Assembly: GCF_000328665.1 (NCBI RefSeq)
Contig: NC_019977.1
Span: forward strand, 1,054,001 to 1,118,000
Length of the DNA stretch: 64,000 nt
Origin: Methanomethylovorans hollandica DSM 15978
GTDB lineage: Archaea; Halobacteriota; Methanosarcinia; Methanosarcinales; Methanosarcinaceae
Reading direction: 5' to 3'
Part shown: positions 45,518 to 54,434 of the stretch, piece by piece
Numbering within the stretch: position 1 is the first letter of the stretch
How the letters are laid out: each line of letters opens with the position of its first letter
Made by a program: the position numbers and the translations under genes
Notes under the pieces: generated by a model
Seen by the model: the letters and a program-made list of their open reading frames with translations, nothing else
Database searches by the model: none
Told to the model about the DNA's origin: nothing

Positions 45518-47335
45518 ATGTTTGAAAGAAAATGGTTAGTAATAGCAGGAGAAGAGGCGGGTCCGAAGTCAAATAAGATGGGTGGTATCTGGAACGTGAT
45601 CGATGCCGAGGCGACTACTCTTGCCGCTCTTATGAGTTCAGGAGCCATCAAGGAGGATTTATTGCCCGGGATCATAGTTGCAGGTCCTTATTATGGTCAC
45701 TCGGGTGTTGATTGGCATAAGAGTCTTAATCGTATAACGGACATGAGTGGCTTTGAGCCTTACGATGGGGATGATGAGTTAGCAGAAGCCCTGTCAGCCA
45801 TGAAACAAAAAGGTATGGAAGTCGTCAGCGGTATTCGTCATTATAAAGGCATACCTATCATCTACCTGATGTTCAAGACAAATGATTTTTGCCGCATAAT
45901 GTCCGAATATATGGGCACTAGCATGTGTCTTTCAGATAAGGTGAAGGGTGAAGCTTTTTCTTTCATAGGGCTTGATTCAATGAAATATGAGAACATGGGC
46001 AATGGACAGGAATATACTCATTATCTCAATCTATCCTATGCTATTTCCGAGTTCATACGGGAGCTGCTGACCATAAAGGCTAAGCGTGCAAAGGATTTCA
46101 GTGATCAGAAGATCTCAGAATTCGCCGCCTCTCTTATGCCCAGCATGCATGTATATCTGCACTGCCATGAATTTGGTGTGTTCTATGCTCTTGCAAGGCT
46201 GCATAAATTAGGTCTGTCTGTAAATTCCGTGGCCACTTATCATGCAACATTGCCGGGAAGGACTTCCGGACATCACTCGTTACAGAAGATACGGGATAAC
46301 GATAGCAGCTGGGATCCACGAGTTCCTGAGAACATGGCAAAACTTGAATCCCTGTCTTCTTATGCTGATGTGGTAACTGCTGTAGGCGACTCTACACGCA
46401 AGGAAGTCAAACTCTTCTATGGGATAGACTCGATAGTTGTGCGCAACGGTATAGATGATAATGTAATGGGCGTTTCACTGGAAAAGAAGAAAAAATGTCG
46501 TGAAAAGATACAGAACTTCCTCTCTGAGAACATTCATAAGGTGTACGGAGGAATATCTATTCCTTCCAAGAGGATATTGCCTATATTTTCCATATCACGT
46601 ATCGAGATAGAGAACAAGGGATATCCGGACCTGCTGGATTCTCTCATGCTTCTTGATCGAATGGTGAAGATGGAGATAACAGCCGGCCAGCAGGATGAGG
46701 ATACACGCATCGTCTGTTTCATTATCGCTGCTCATGGGCCGAAGTCAAATGTACCTGACGGGTTCCCTATCAAACTTCCTGATGAGTTGCTGCAGGGTGA
46801 GGAGATGAGACTGCAGAGAATGATCAAGGAAAGAGAACTTGAACCCGGGCAGCTGATCACAGGAAGAAGGCATGTGGCAGCTGTATTGTATCCCCAGTGG
46901 ATATCAGACCATGACGGTGGTCTTAACATGAACTCGGATGAACTGATGGCAGGATGCATTGCAGGTATTTTCCCATCCAGGTATGAACCTTTCCTGCTGA
47001 CAGGACTTGAGGCAGGAAAAGAGGCCACTCCGAGCATAGTCAGCAAGGTATGTGGTTTCAGTGATGCTCTCGCCAGTATCAAACGCCTTGTTATGGGTAT
47101 GGGTGGCGTTATAGTCGTGGATAATATCGATCTTCCATACAATGAGACTGTATGCGATTACGCCCTTTCTATGGATTATTTCCTGGATACTTATATTGAT
47201 GACAAGGTAAAGTACAGTCTTCTCTGTCAGGAGGCTAGCCTGCTTGCAAAGGAGATGAACTGGCTGGACCCTGCCAGAAAATACTATGAACTATTGACCG
47301 GTGTGTGCATAGTTCCGGAAGAAGAGGAAAACTAA
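45518..47335 (+). CDS. GT3-like glycogen synthase
   Basis: A glycosyltransferase of about 605 residues resembling eukaryotic-type glycogen synthase (GT3). The N-terminal GGIWNVIDAEATTLA corresponds to the GGIYTV sugar-nucleotide loop; HCHEFGVFYAL and TYHATLPGR follow; the C-terminal half holds FPSRYEPFLLTGLEAGKEATP with the E-x7-E motif. It extends alpha-1,4-glucan from a nucleotide sugar. The start at 45518 (MFERKWLV) follows GTGGGGTC; the longer frame to 45461 is not conserved-looking. It leads the rightward operon with galT-like and GT4 genes. Confidence 0.88.
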   Translation: MFERKWLVIAGEEAGPKSNKMGGIWNVIDAEATTLAALMSSGAIKEDLLPGIIVAGPYYGHSGVDWHKSLNRITDMSGFEPYDGDDELAEALSAMKQKGMEVVSGIRHYKGIPIIYLMFKTNDFCRIMSEYMGTSMCLSDKVKGEAFSFIGLDSMKYENMGNGQEYTHYLNLSYAISEFIRELLTIKAKRAKDFSDQKISEFAASLMPSMHVYLHCHEFGVFYALARLHKLGLSVNSVATYHATLPGRTSGHHSLQKIRDNDSSWDPRVPENMAKLESLSSYADVVTAVGDSTRKEVKLFYGIDSIVVRNGIDDNVMGVSLEKKKKCREKIQNFLSENIHKVYGGISIPSKRILPIFSISRIEIENKGYPDLLDSLMLLDRMVKMEITAGQQDEDTRIVCFIIAAHGPKSNVPDGFPIKLPDELLQGEEMRLQRMIKERELEPGQLITGRRHVAAVLYPQWISDHDGGLNMNSDELMAGCIAGIFPSRYEPFLLTGLEAGKEATPSIVSKVCGFSDALASIKRLVMGMGGVIVVDNIDLPYNETVCDYALSMDYFLDTYIDDKVKYSLLCQEASLLAKEMNWLDPARKYYELLTGVCIVPEEEEN

Positions 47336-47370
47336 CAGGGTATATATCCCTTTGTTCAGGAGAAGTACCA

Positions 47371-48351
47371 GTGTCTGAGATACGTAAACACTATTTCCTT
47401 GATGAGTATTGCATAGTAGCTGCCGGAAGAGGCAAACGCCCTTCTGATTTTTCTTCTTCCCCGGAGGTTCAGAACGCTACAAACTGCGTTTTCTGTGCGG
47501 GGAATGAGGACAAAACACCACCTGCCCTGGCTGTATATAAGGATGGGCAGGTACTGCAGGACACTAAGGATAAGCTTATTAAAGATTGGCAGATACGCTG
47601 CATACCTAATATGTACCCGGCGCTTAATCCGGAAGGTGTTGATACTCCATATAGTTCAGGCTATGGGTTTCATGAGGTGATCATAGAAACACCGCAGCAC
47701 GACAGAAGGCTGACCGATTTCACGGATGAAGAAATGGCCCTTCTTATGCAAGCCTACAAAGACCGTGTCATGCATAATTGGAAACAGCCTCAGATAAAGT
47801 TCGTCTCGCTTTTCAAGAATTGGGGGAAGCAGGCTGGTGCATCGCTGGAACACACACATTCCCAGCTCATCGCACTGCCCCTGATACCAATGTCAATTAA
47901 AAAGGAATCTGATGTGATCCATGCCACAGGCAAATGTGCCTACTGCGAGATAGTGCATATGGAATCTTCCAATGAACGCTCCATTTATGAAAATGAACAT
48001 TTCATAGCTTTTGCTCCATATTGCTCGAAGGTCCCATTTGAGATATGGTTACTTCCGAAGATGCATGTCAGTCATCTTGGCGAATTGTCTGAGCATATGT
48101 TGCATTCCCTAGGCGCTGCTATACGTTATATACTATCCAGGCTGGAAACGGTACTTGGGTCTCCGGCTTATAATTTCATGTTCTTCCAGTTAGTGGATGA
48201 TCATCAATATCATCTTAACCTCAGGTTGCAACCTGTGACAAGCAAAATGGCAGGTTTCGAGAAGAACACAGATATATTTATAAATACCATGCCTCCGGAA
48301 AAGGCCGCAGAGTATTTGAACAATGAATTTTCCAGACAGACAGTACATTAA
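47371..48351 (+). CDS. GalT-like nucleotidyltransferase (HIT superfamily)
   Basis: A 326-residue protein of the galactose-1-phosphate uridylyltransferase family. Two Zn-type pairs are seen, CVFCAGNE (about 47-54) and CAYCEIV (about 190-196), and the active-site motif is HTHSQLIALP (about 168-177), where classical GalT has HPHSQ, so the central Pro is Thr. It would transfer a nucleotide between sugar phosphates or phosphorolyse a nucleotide sugar, supplying or recycling the glycogen synthase substrate. The start is GTG at 47371 with AGGAG 8 bases upstream; the earlier ATG at 47305 lies inside the synthase gene. Confidence 0.85.
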   Translation: MSEIRKHYFLDEYCIVAAGRGKRPSDFSSSPEVQNATNCVFCAGNEDKTPPALAVYKDGQVLQDTKDKLIKDWQIRCIPNMYPALNPEGVDTPYSSGYGFHEVIIETPQHDRRLTDFTDEEMALLMQAYKDRVMHNWKQPQIKFVSLFKNWGKQAGASLEHTHSQLIALPLIPMSIKKESDVIHATGKCAYCEIVHMESSNERSIYENEHFIAFAPYCSKVPFEIWLLPKMHVSHLGELSEHMLHSLGAAIRYILSRLETVLGSPAYNFMFFQLVDDHQYHLNLRLQPVTSKMAGFEKNTDIFINTMPPEKAAEYLNNEFSRQTVH

Positions 48352-48372
48352 TCAAATAGTGGGGTAAAGAAA

Positions 48373-49545
48373 ATGAAAAAATTAAGGATAGGTATGTTCT
48401 CTTGGGAAAGCTTGCATTCGGTTAAGGTAGGTGGCGTAGCTCCCCATGTATCCGAGCTATCTGAAGTTCTTGCTTCCAAAGGTCATGAGGTCCATATATT
48501 TACACGTAATCGCGGTCTAAAGCCGCATGATCTCATAAACGGCGTACATTATCATCGAGTGGACCATGATCAGTCAGGGGGAGTGGTGAAGCAGATGGAC
48601 AGGATGTGCGATTCCATGTACTGGATGTTCTTGGAGATGGTGGATCGTTTTGGCCAGTTCGATATTCTCCATGGGCATGACTGGCATCCGGTGAACGTGC
48701 TATGCAAACTTAAAGCAGAAAAAGGCCTCAATTTCCTGCTTACATATCACAGTACCGAATGGGGTCGCAATGGTAATGCTCATGGTGATTGGTGGGAAGC
48801 TAAGACCATATCACACAGGGAATGGCTGGCTGGTTATGAGTCGGCTAAGGTCATAATAACTTCTGAGGTGCTGAAGAAGGAGGTACAGTTCCTGTATCAT
48901 ATCCCTGATTATAAGATCTCTCTTGTACCCAACGGCATTTTTCTGGACAAGATACGTAAGGAAGTTGATCCGGGTGAAGTGAAGAAGCGGTTCGGTATCC
49001 ATCCGCTGGCACCGGTTGTTTTGTTCATAGGGCGCATGAGCTACCAGAAAGGGCCTGATGTGCTTGTTAAGGCTATAGGAAAAGTATTGTCTCACCGCTG
49101 GGACACACAGTTTGTGCTTATCGGGGAGGGAGAGATGCGGGATTACTGCGAACACCTTGCAAATTCAATAGGTGTCAAGCATGCATCCCATTTCCTTGGG
49201 TATGCATCGGATGAGGTTTCCAGGGATTGGTACAATGCTGCAGATATTGTGTGTCTCCCAAGCCGCAACGAGCCCTTTGGGATTGTCGTACTTGAAGCGT
49301 GGGATGCTGGAAAGACCGTAGTGGCTACTGATGCTGTAAAACTCATAGATAACTTTAAGAACGGGGTTACTGTGCACCAAAATCCGGATTCCATAGCATG
49401 GGGCATAAACTATGCGCTGGATGGCCTGGGTAAGGCAGGTTTTGGTAAGGAAGGCCGCAGGCTCATTGAAGAGATATATAATTGGGATGAGGTCGCGGAT
49501 TCTACAATGAAGGTCTATGACAGTGTATTGAAGGACAATGAATAG
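48373..49545 (+). CDS. GT4 glycosyltransferase of the glycogen locus
   Basis: A 390-residue GT-B enzyme. The N-terminal half starts LRIGMFSWESLHSVKVGGVAPHVSELSEVLASKGHEVHIFTR, the GlgA-like glycine loop; the C-terminal half has VLFIGRMSYQKGPDVLVKAI, and the E-x7-E motif in RNEPFGIVVLEAWDAG. It probably uses ADP- or UDP-glucose to add glucose to a glucan, or to prime it. It follows the GalT-like gene by 21 bases with a GGGGT RBS. Specificity cannot be read from sequence alone. Confidence 0.87.
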   Translation: MKKLRIGMFSWESLHSVKVGGVAPHVSELSEVLASKGHEVHIFTRNRGLKPHDLINGVHYHRVDHDQSGGVVKQMDRMCDSMYWMFLEMVDRFGQFDILHGHDWHPVNVLCKLKAEKGLNFLLTYHSTEWGRNGNAHGDWWEAKTISHREWLAGYESAKVIITSEVLKKEVQFLYHIPDYKISLVPNGIFLDKIRKEVDPGEVKKRFGIHPLAPVVLFIGRMSYQKGPDVLVKAIGKVLSHRWDTQFVLIGEGEMRDYCEHLANSIGVKHASHFLGYASDEVSRDWYNAADIVCLPSRNEPFGIVVLEAWDAGKTVVATDAVKLIDNFKNGVTVHQNPDSIAWGINYALDGLGKAGFGKEGRRLIEEIYNWDEVADSTMKVYDSVLKDNE

Positions 49546-49561
49546 AGTAGTTGAGAACCAT

Positions 49562-49720
49562 CTACTCACATTCTCTTTTCACAGAAGGACCTCTGTAAAC
49601 TCTTTTTTCATAATCACCATATCCTCTGTGTTTGGGTCTGACCTTCTTCTGTAGTTCTTGTTCAAGCAGTTCTTCCACATGTTCCCATTCTGTTTGTTCC
49701 GATGTCAACTTATCCCTCAT
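49562..49720 (-). CDS. 52-residue protein translationally coupled to Nif3
   Basis: A small frame: MRDKLTSEQTEWEHVEELLEQ, then a basic stretch with VRPKHRGYGDYEKRVYRG and a stop at 49562. Its ATG overlaps the Nif3 stop as ATGA, the classic mark of coupled translation. The first half is an acidic amphipathic helix, the second half basic and Gly/Tyr-rich, unlike random DNA. No family is recognised. It is likely a partner or accessory of Nif3, or a small RNA-binding protein. A convergent GT4 gene ends 17 bases away. Confidence 0.6.
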   Translation of the reverse strand: MRDKLTSEQTEWEHVEELLEQELQKKVRPKHRGYGDYEKRVYRGPSVKRECE

Positions 49721-50457
49721 ATCACCCTTATGAATGGGTTATGATGTATGAATTCCACGTCCAGTCCCAGCATGTCAGCCAGACGCGGGCACAGCTCTTC
49801 CATACCCGGGTTCTCTGTAGCGTAATGGGTGGCATCAATAAGTGTAAGCTCTCCCCGGGAACGTATCACGTCATGTTTCAGTTCCGAAGAAATGAAAGCT
49901 TCAACATCATGCTTTTTTGCTATTTCAAGGTACTCATTGCGAAAACCACTTCCCCCAAAGACCATAACGCGTTTAATATCATCCCTCTCTCCCACATATT
50001 GCACGTGCGTGTTCAGGCTTTTTGAAACATGGTTTGCCAGAGTCTCTGTTGAACACAAAGGCACTTCGCCTATCCTTCCAGTTTCCAGCTCCTGTATATT
50101 GCTAAGCCCCAGCTTCTTTGCAAGTACATCGTTTATCCCTCCTTTAGCTCTGTCAAAATTTGTATGCATGGAATACAGGGAGATCCCGTTGTCCAGGGCT
50201 ATTTTCAGACTGGTGGCAAGAGTCCTGGAAATGGAATTTACCGGGTTGAAAATAAGGGTATGATGCGTGATCAAGAGATCTGTATCGATTTCGGATGCTC
50301 TGTTTAGTACATAGTCTGTAGGGTCTAAAGCAACTGCTATTTTTTTAATGTCATTGTCAAGGTCAAGATTAAGACCAATTCTGCCAATATCAAAATCTGC
50401 GGCAAGCTCAGGAGGAGCTATCTTTTCCAGAACTGGAACTATCTTAGATAGATGCAT
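49717..50457 (-). CDS. Nif3-like dinuclear metal-centre protein
   Basis: A 246-residue Nif3/YbgI protein. Metal ligands are in ITHHTLIF (about 63-70), MHTNFDRAKGGIND (about 96-109) and the late TLIDATHYATE (about 205-215). It forms a ring-shaped hexamer with a dimetal site; it was once called GTP cyclohydrolase I type 2, but its real role is open. It has AAGG before the ATG. The stop overlaps the next small gene. Confidence 0.9.
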   Translation of the reverse strand: MHLSKIVPVLEKIAPPELAADFDIGRIGLNLDLDNDIKKIAVALDPTDYVLNRASEIDTDLLITHHTLIFNPVNSISRTLATSLKIALDNGISLYSMHTNFDRAKGGINDVLAKKLGLSNIQELETGRIGEVPLCSTETLANHVSKSLNTHVQYVGERDDIKRVMVFGGSGFRNEYLEIAKKHDVEAFISSELKHDVIRSRGELTLIDATHYATENPGMEELCPRLADMLGLDVEFIHHNPFIRVI

Positions 50458-50599
50458 GAAAAACCTTCGTCTTCAATTAATAAGAATCTATCGCAATCAT
50501 ATCGATTTGCTCTACTGCAGGCTTTAAGAGATGTTTTCGGCATAATTTCATAGAAGGATTAAAATATAATTAAATATATTATTGTTTTGAGGTTTACTC

Positions 50600-51343
50600 A
50601 TGAGAATAGAAAGTGGGATAGATGGTCTGGATGAAATCATACAGGGAGGCCTTCTCTCTGAACGCGTTTATCTGTTAAGTGGGCCACCAGGAGGTGGCAA
50701 AACCACCTTTGGTGTGCAGTTCCTTGCAAAAGGCGCACTTCAGGGTGATGTGGGGTTGTATGTCACTCTGCTTGAATGTCCCCAGAACATCATAAGCGAC
50801 ATGTCCAATTACTCCCTTGATATCATACCATTAATAAAAGTGAAAAAACTATTGTTTGCAGATCTGGGACCCCGTATGGAATATGGGTACATTGATGAGC
50901 TGAAGGATATAATTCATCCTCATGAAGGGGTGGAAGGTTTTTCCAATGAGCACGAAGCTCCTTCACCTGCTACTGTATTTAAGGAACTGGCGGCATACGT
51001 TGCTGAATACAATATCAAAAGGTTGGTGATCGATTCCATGACAGCCATACGTTTTGCGACACAGGATCCGGCGCTGCAGGAAAAAGAGATGACCCGCTTT
51101 ATCAGGAATCTTAAAAAGCTGGGTTGTACCACTATACTCATAGGAGAGCTCACCGATCCGAATGCATATACTACCGAACAGTTCGCCTCTCATGGCGTGA
51201 TCTTTCTGCATAATTTCCTATATGCGAAGCAGATGACACGTGCCATTCAGATCATCAAGATGCGTGGTACAAAACATGACTGTAATATGCACAAGGTCCA
51301 ATTCACTGAACGCGGGCTTCAGGTAGAAGGACTGGTCCAATAA
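50600..51343 (+). CDS. KaiC/RadA-superfamily ATPase
   Basis: A single-domain KaiC-like ATPase of 247 residues. Walker A is GPPGGGKTTF (about 28-37), a conserved YVTLLECPQ follows, and Walker B is LVIDSMTAI (about 140-148). It ends in an archaeal-type MRGTKHD...FTERGLQV segment. Such proteins bind ATP as hexamers and serve signalling, often next to PAS kinases. The RBS is GAGGT; TATA-like AATATAATTAAATATA is upstream. The next gene follows after 15 bases. Confidence 0.88.
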   Translation: MRIESGIDGLDEIIQGGLLSERVYLLSGPPGGGKTTFGVQFLAKGALQGDVGLYVTLLECPQNIISDMSNYSLDIIPLIKVKKLLFADLGPRMEYGYIDELKDIIHPHEGVEGFSNEHEAPSPATVFKELAAYVAEYNIKRLVIDSMTAIRFATQDPALQEKEMTRFIRNLKKLGCTTILIGELTDPNAYTTEQFASHGVIFLHNFLYAKQMTRAIQIIKMRGTKHDCNMHKVQFTERGLQVEGLVQ

Positions 51344-51358
51344 GGATGTGGTCTTAAG

Positions 51359-51859
51359 GTGCGGTTCTTTAAGAAAGCGGAAACAAAAAGAAATCTCAGC
51401 GACTCGGAAAAAGCTGAACTTGAGCAAAGAGCTTATGACCTCGGATTAGAGGTCGGTTATCATAAGCACTCAGAGCTCGGTTGGGTGAGTGAGCGCTACA
51501 CTGCACTGGAATCAGTGGCAAAGGAAGCAGATCTCATGGAACTTGTCAGTGAAAATTATAAAAAAGGGAAGGAAACAGGGGCCAAGAGACGAGAGAGGGA
51601 CATGAAACTTGGTCTCAGCAAGAAAGAAAAGAATAAGGGAAAACATGCTTCTGACACGCTATATGGTTGTTACTCTCAAGAAAGGGATCGCATTCATTTA
51701 AGATCTGGTTTCACATCTTTTCAGGACAGCAATGCGCACCCCTACAGCATGCTACAGCATGCCGAGATAACTGAAATGCCTTCAATTACCGAGATCCCCA
51801 GAGCAGTGGAAAGACCTCAAATGATCAATGGTTTCAAACAGCTTGTTCCAAAGGAATGA
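51359..51859 (+). CDS. Uncharacterised charged protein downstream of the KaiC-like ATPase
   Basis: A 166-residue soluble protein, no family recognised. Its first half is helical and charged (SDSEKAELEQRAYDLGLEVG, then a second helix around LESVAKEADLMELVSENY), followed by a Lys-rich linker (KKEKNKGKH) and a disordered-looking tail with Ser, Pro and Thr. It starts at a GTG with AAGGA 11 bases upstream. The close spacing suggests cotranscription with the KaiC-like gene and a role as its adaptor; this is inference. Confidence 0.65.
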   Translation: MRFFKKAETKRNLSDSEKAELEQRAYDLGLEVGYHKHSELGWVSERYTALESVAKEADLMELVSENYKKGKETGAKRRERDMKLGLSKKEKNKGKHASDTLYGCYSQERDRIHLRSGFTSFQDSNAHPYSMLQHAEITEMPSITEIPRAVERPQMINGFKQLVPKE

Positions 51860-52043
51860 AACCGTGCGATATGATATCACTTTGAGGAGTTGTACTATTA
51901 TATAATCTATCATTATATAAAAGTACGTGATTTATGTGAATAATAGCAACAGTAGGCATGAAAAGCATTCAATTTTATCTCTTACAAGATACTGCAAGCA
52001 TAATGAACGATATTACTCTTAGATCGAATGTACAGGAATATCC

Positions 52044-54377
52044 ATGATCTCGAAGAATACAGGTTCTGATGTAGTTCACAGTACCTCCGAAGACAATGAG
52101 ATCGATTTCTCTCTTGTTCCTTTTTCCATGGACTTTCATGATCCTGATCCGGGGATCTGGCATGCATACATGGATGCTGTTCCTTCCATGTTGCTTGTTC
52201 TTGACACTAACCAGGTCGTCTCTTTTGTGAGCGAACATTTTTGTAAGGGCCTGCACTACACAAAACAGGAGATCATTGGTCATATATGGTATGAAATACT
52301 GATAGCTCCCGGAAAGAGATATGAAGCCAGAAAAACATATGCCAAACCGGCTGAATATGTAATAGATGATCATGGTGTTGAATTACCAATAATGGATAAG
52401 CATGGACAGGAACTTCCTGCGATCCTTAGGGTCGGATACATTCAGGACAGGAACGGAAATATTACCGGGATCATAGCACAAATAGAAATGGTCAATTCTG
52501 CATACGATAAATATTCTGTATGCTCTGCTGCTGATAAGTATCGTGTGCTTGTGGAAAATTCGGCGGATATGATCGTGGCAACGGATACGGCGGGTGTGGT
52601 CATTTATATAAGTCCTTCCATTGTTACATATGGCTTCATTCCTGAAGAGGTGATCCTCAAGGAGCTGTCAGATCTATTTTTTTTTGAGGACCAGAGCAAG
52701 ATCATTCACTCTCTGTCGATCACCCTTAATAAATCCGGGCAGACCCGGGTACAAGGCCGCCTTAAAGACCCGAATGGAAAAATATATTGGGTGGAATTGT
52801 ATGCACAAGCATTATTAGATAACGATTATCATGTTAAAGGGATAACTGGTACCATAAGGGACATTGCCGACAGGAAAGCTGATCTTAATGCTCTGGAGAT
52901 GACCACTGACATGTTCATCTCTCAGGCACGCTCAGCTTCTGAAGTGATCATTTTTTCAGATTCTAAAGGCACTATTTTATTCTGGAACAGGGGTGCTGAG
53001 AACCTCTTCTTCTATACGGCTGAAGAAGCATTGGGCAAACATATTTCCATGATCATGCCTCAAAGATATTGGCATATACATCAGGGATGGGATATTGTTG
53101 TTTCAACAGGCCGTTCCTGGGCAATGGGAAACATCATCGAACTTTACGGTCTGAAAAGAGACGGAACAGAATTTCCTATCGAGATCTCGCACTCCTCATG
53201 GAAGAAAGATGGAGCTTCCTTTTTTAGTGTAACTATCAGGGATATCACACAGCGAGTTCTTAATGAGAAAGAAATGCGGGAAGCTAAGGACAAATATCGT
53301 ATGATATTTGAGAAATCACCTCTGGGTATAATCCATTTAGATAACTCTGGGGTGATCACTCAATGCAATAAGAGCTTTGTGGATATAGTAGGTGTGGAAG
53401 AAGCAAATGTAATTGGTAATATAATTGGTCTTAACCTGATCAATTCTGATGCAAGTGAGGAGATCAAAAGATGCATCACAACAGTGCTCTCAGGAAAAAC
53501 CGATGATTTCTCAGGTACTTCCTTTTCATTTATGGGTGTAAGAGATACTCCTATAAGGGCCAGCTTTGTTCCTGTGGTCACTGAAGATAAAGCTGTTGCT
53601 GGCGGCATTTGTATAGTGGAGGACATAACTGAAAGCGAGAAGGCAAGGGAGGCACTGATACACGCAAAGAACGTAGCTGAAGAAGCTAGCAGAACAAAGA
53701 GTGAATTCCTTTCTAATGCTACACATGAACTAAGAACGCCTCTGAATGCTATCATGGGATTCTCTGACCTGTTGCAGGAAAGCATCGAGGATAAGCTGAA
53801 CGAGGACCAGCGTAAATACCTCACTAATATAATATCAGGGGGTAAAGACCTGCTTGATGTTGTAAACAACATTCTTGATATATCTAACATAGAAACCGGA
53901 AAAACAAGTCTTGAGCTTGAGAAAATCGATATGCCAGTTCTCATACAGGATGTTGTCACTGAAATGTCTTTTTTTGCTTCTAAAAGGAACATTGCACTGC
54001 AAACGGAACTTGATCCTCAGATAGGGCTGATCCGGGCTGACAGAAACAAATTACATCAGATACTTACCAATCTGGTAAGCAATGCCATCAAGTTCGGTAA
54101 AGAAGGAGGGTTCGTACAGCTAAGGGTCAGGCAAATATATGGCATGCTGCATGTCGAGGTCATAGATAATGGTATAGGTATCATTATCGATGATCAGCAG
54201 ATGTTGTTCAAGCCATTTACGCAGTTGGACTCATCCTCAACACGTAAATATAAAGGAAATGGTATTGGACTTTATATTGTTAAGCAGTTTGTAAATCTGC
54301 ATGGCGGAAGCGTATGGGTGGAAAGTGAAATCAGAAAGGGCAGTACTTTTACGTTTACCATTTCCCTGGATCTTTAG
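52044..54377 (+). CDS. Multi-PAS sensor histidine kinase
   Basis: A 777-residue soluble kinase. Four PAS-type domains (about 40-150, 165-285, 290-410, 415-530; e.g. EVIGKN-like loops, SAD-MIV, GTEFPIEIS) are followed by a HisKA helix with phospho-His in NATHELRTPLN (about 561) and HATPase_c (NLVSNAIKFG, VIDNGIGI, GNGIGLYIVKQFV). No membrane span is seen. Its signal could be redox, light or a small ligand through PAS. No response regulator is adjacent, as is common in methanogens. It stands 184 bases after the KaiC-associated gene. Confidence 0.92.
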   Translation: MISKNTGSDVVHSTSEDNEIDFSLVPFSMDFHDPDPGIWHAYMDAVPSMLLVLDTNQVVSFVSEHFCKGLHYTKQEIIGHIWYEILIAPGKRYEARKTYAKPAEYVIDDHGVELPIMDKHGQELPAILRVGYIQDRNGNITGIIAQIEMVNSAYDKYSVCSAADKYRVLVENSADMIVATDTAGVVIYISPSIVTYGFIPEEVILKELSDLFFFEDQSKIIHSLSITLNKSGQTRVQGRLKDPNGKIYWVELYAQALLDNDYHVKGITGTIRDIADRKADLNALEMTTDMFISQARSASEVIIFSDSKGTILFWNRGAENLFFYTAEEALGKHISMIMPQRYWHIHQGWDIVVSTGRSWAMGNIIELYGLKRDGTEFPIEISHSSWKKDGASFFSVTIRDITQRVLNEKEMREAKDKYRMIFEKSPLGIIHLDNSGVITQCNKSFVDIVGVEEANVIGNIIGLNLINSDASEEIKRCITTVLSGKTDDFSGTSFSFMGVRDTPIRASFVPVVTEDKAVAGGICIVEDITESEKAREALIHAKNVAEEASRTKSEFLSNATHELRTPLNAIMGFSDLLQESIEDKLNEDQRKYLTNIISGGKDLLDVVNNILDISNIETGKTSLELEKIDMPVLIQDVVTEMSFFASKRNIALQTELDPQIGLIRADRNKLHQILTNLVSNAIKFGKEGGFVQLRVRQIYGMLHVEVIDNGIGIIIDDQQMLFKPFTQLDSSSTRKYKGNGIGLYIVKQFVNLHGGSVWVESEIRKGSTFTFTISLDL

Positions 54378-54434
54378 TTGCTGTATGATTTTTAATAGCT
54401 ATGTTCAGATTTTCACGAAAGGGTCAGAACTGAT

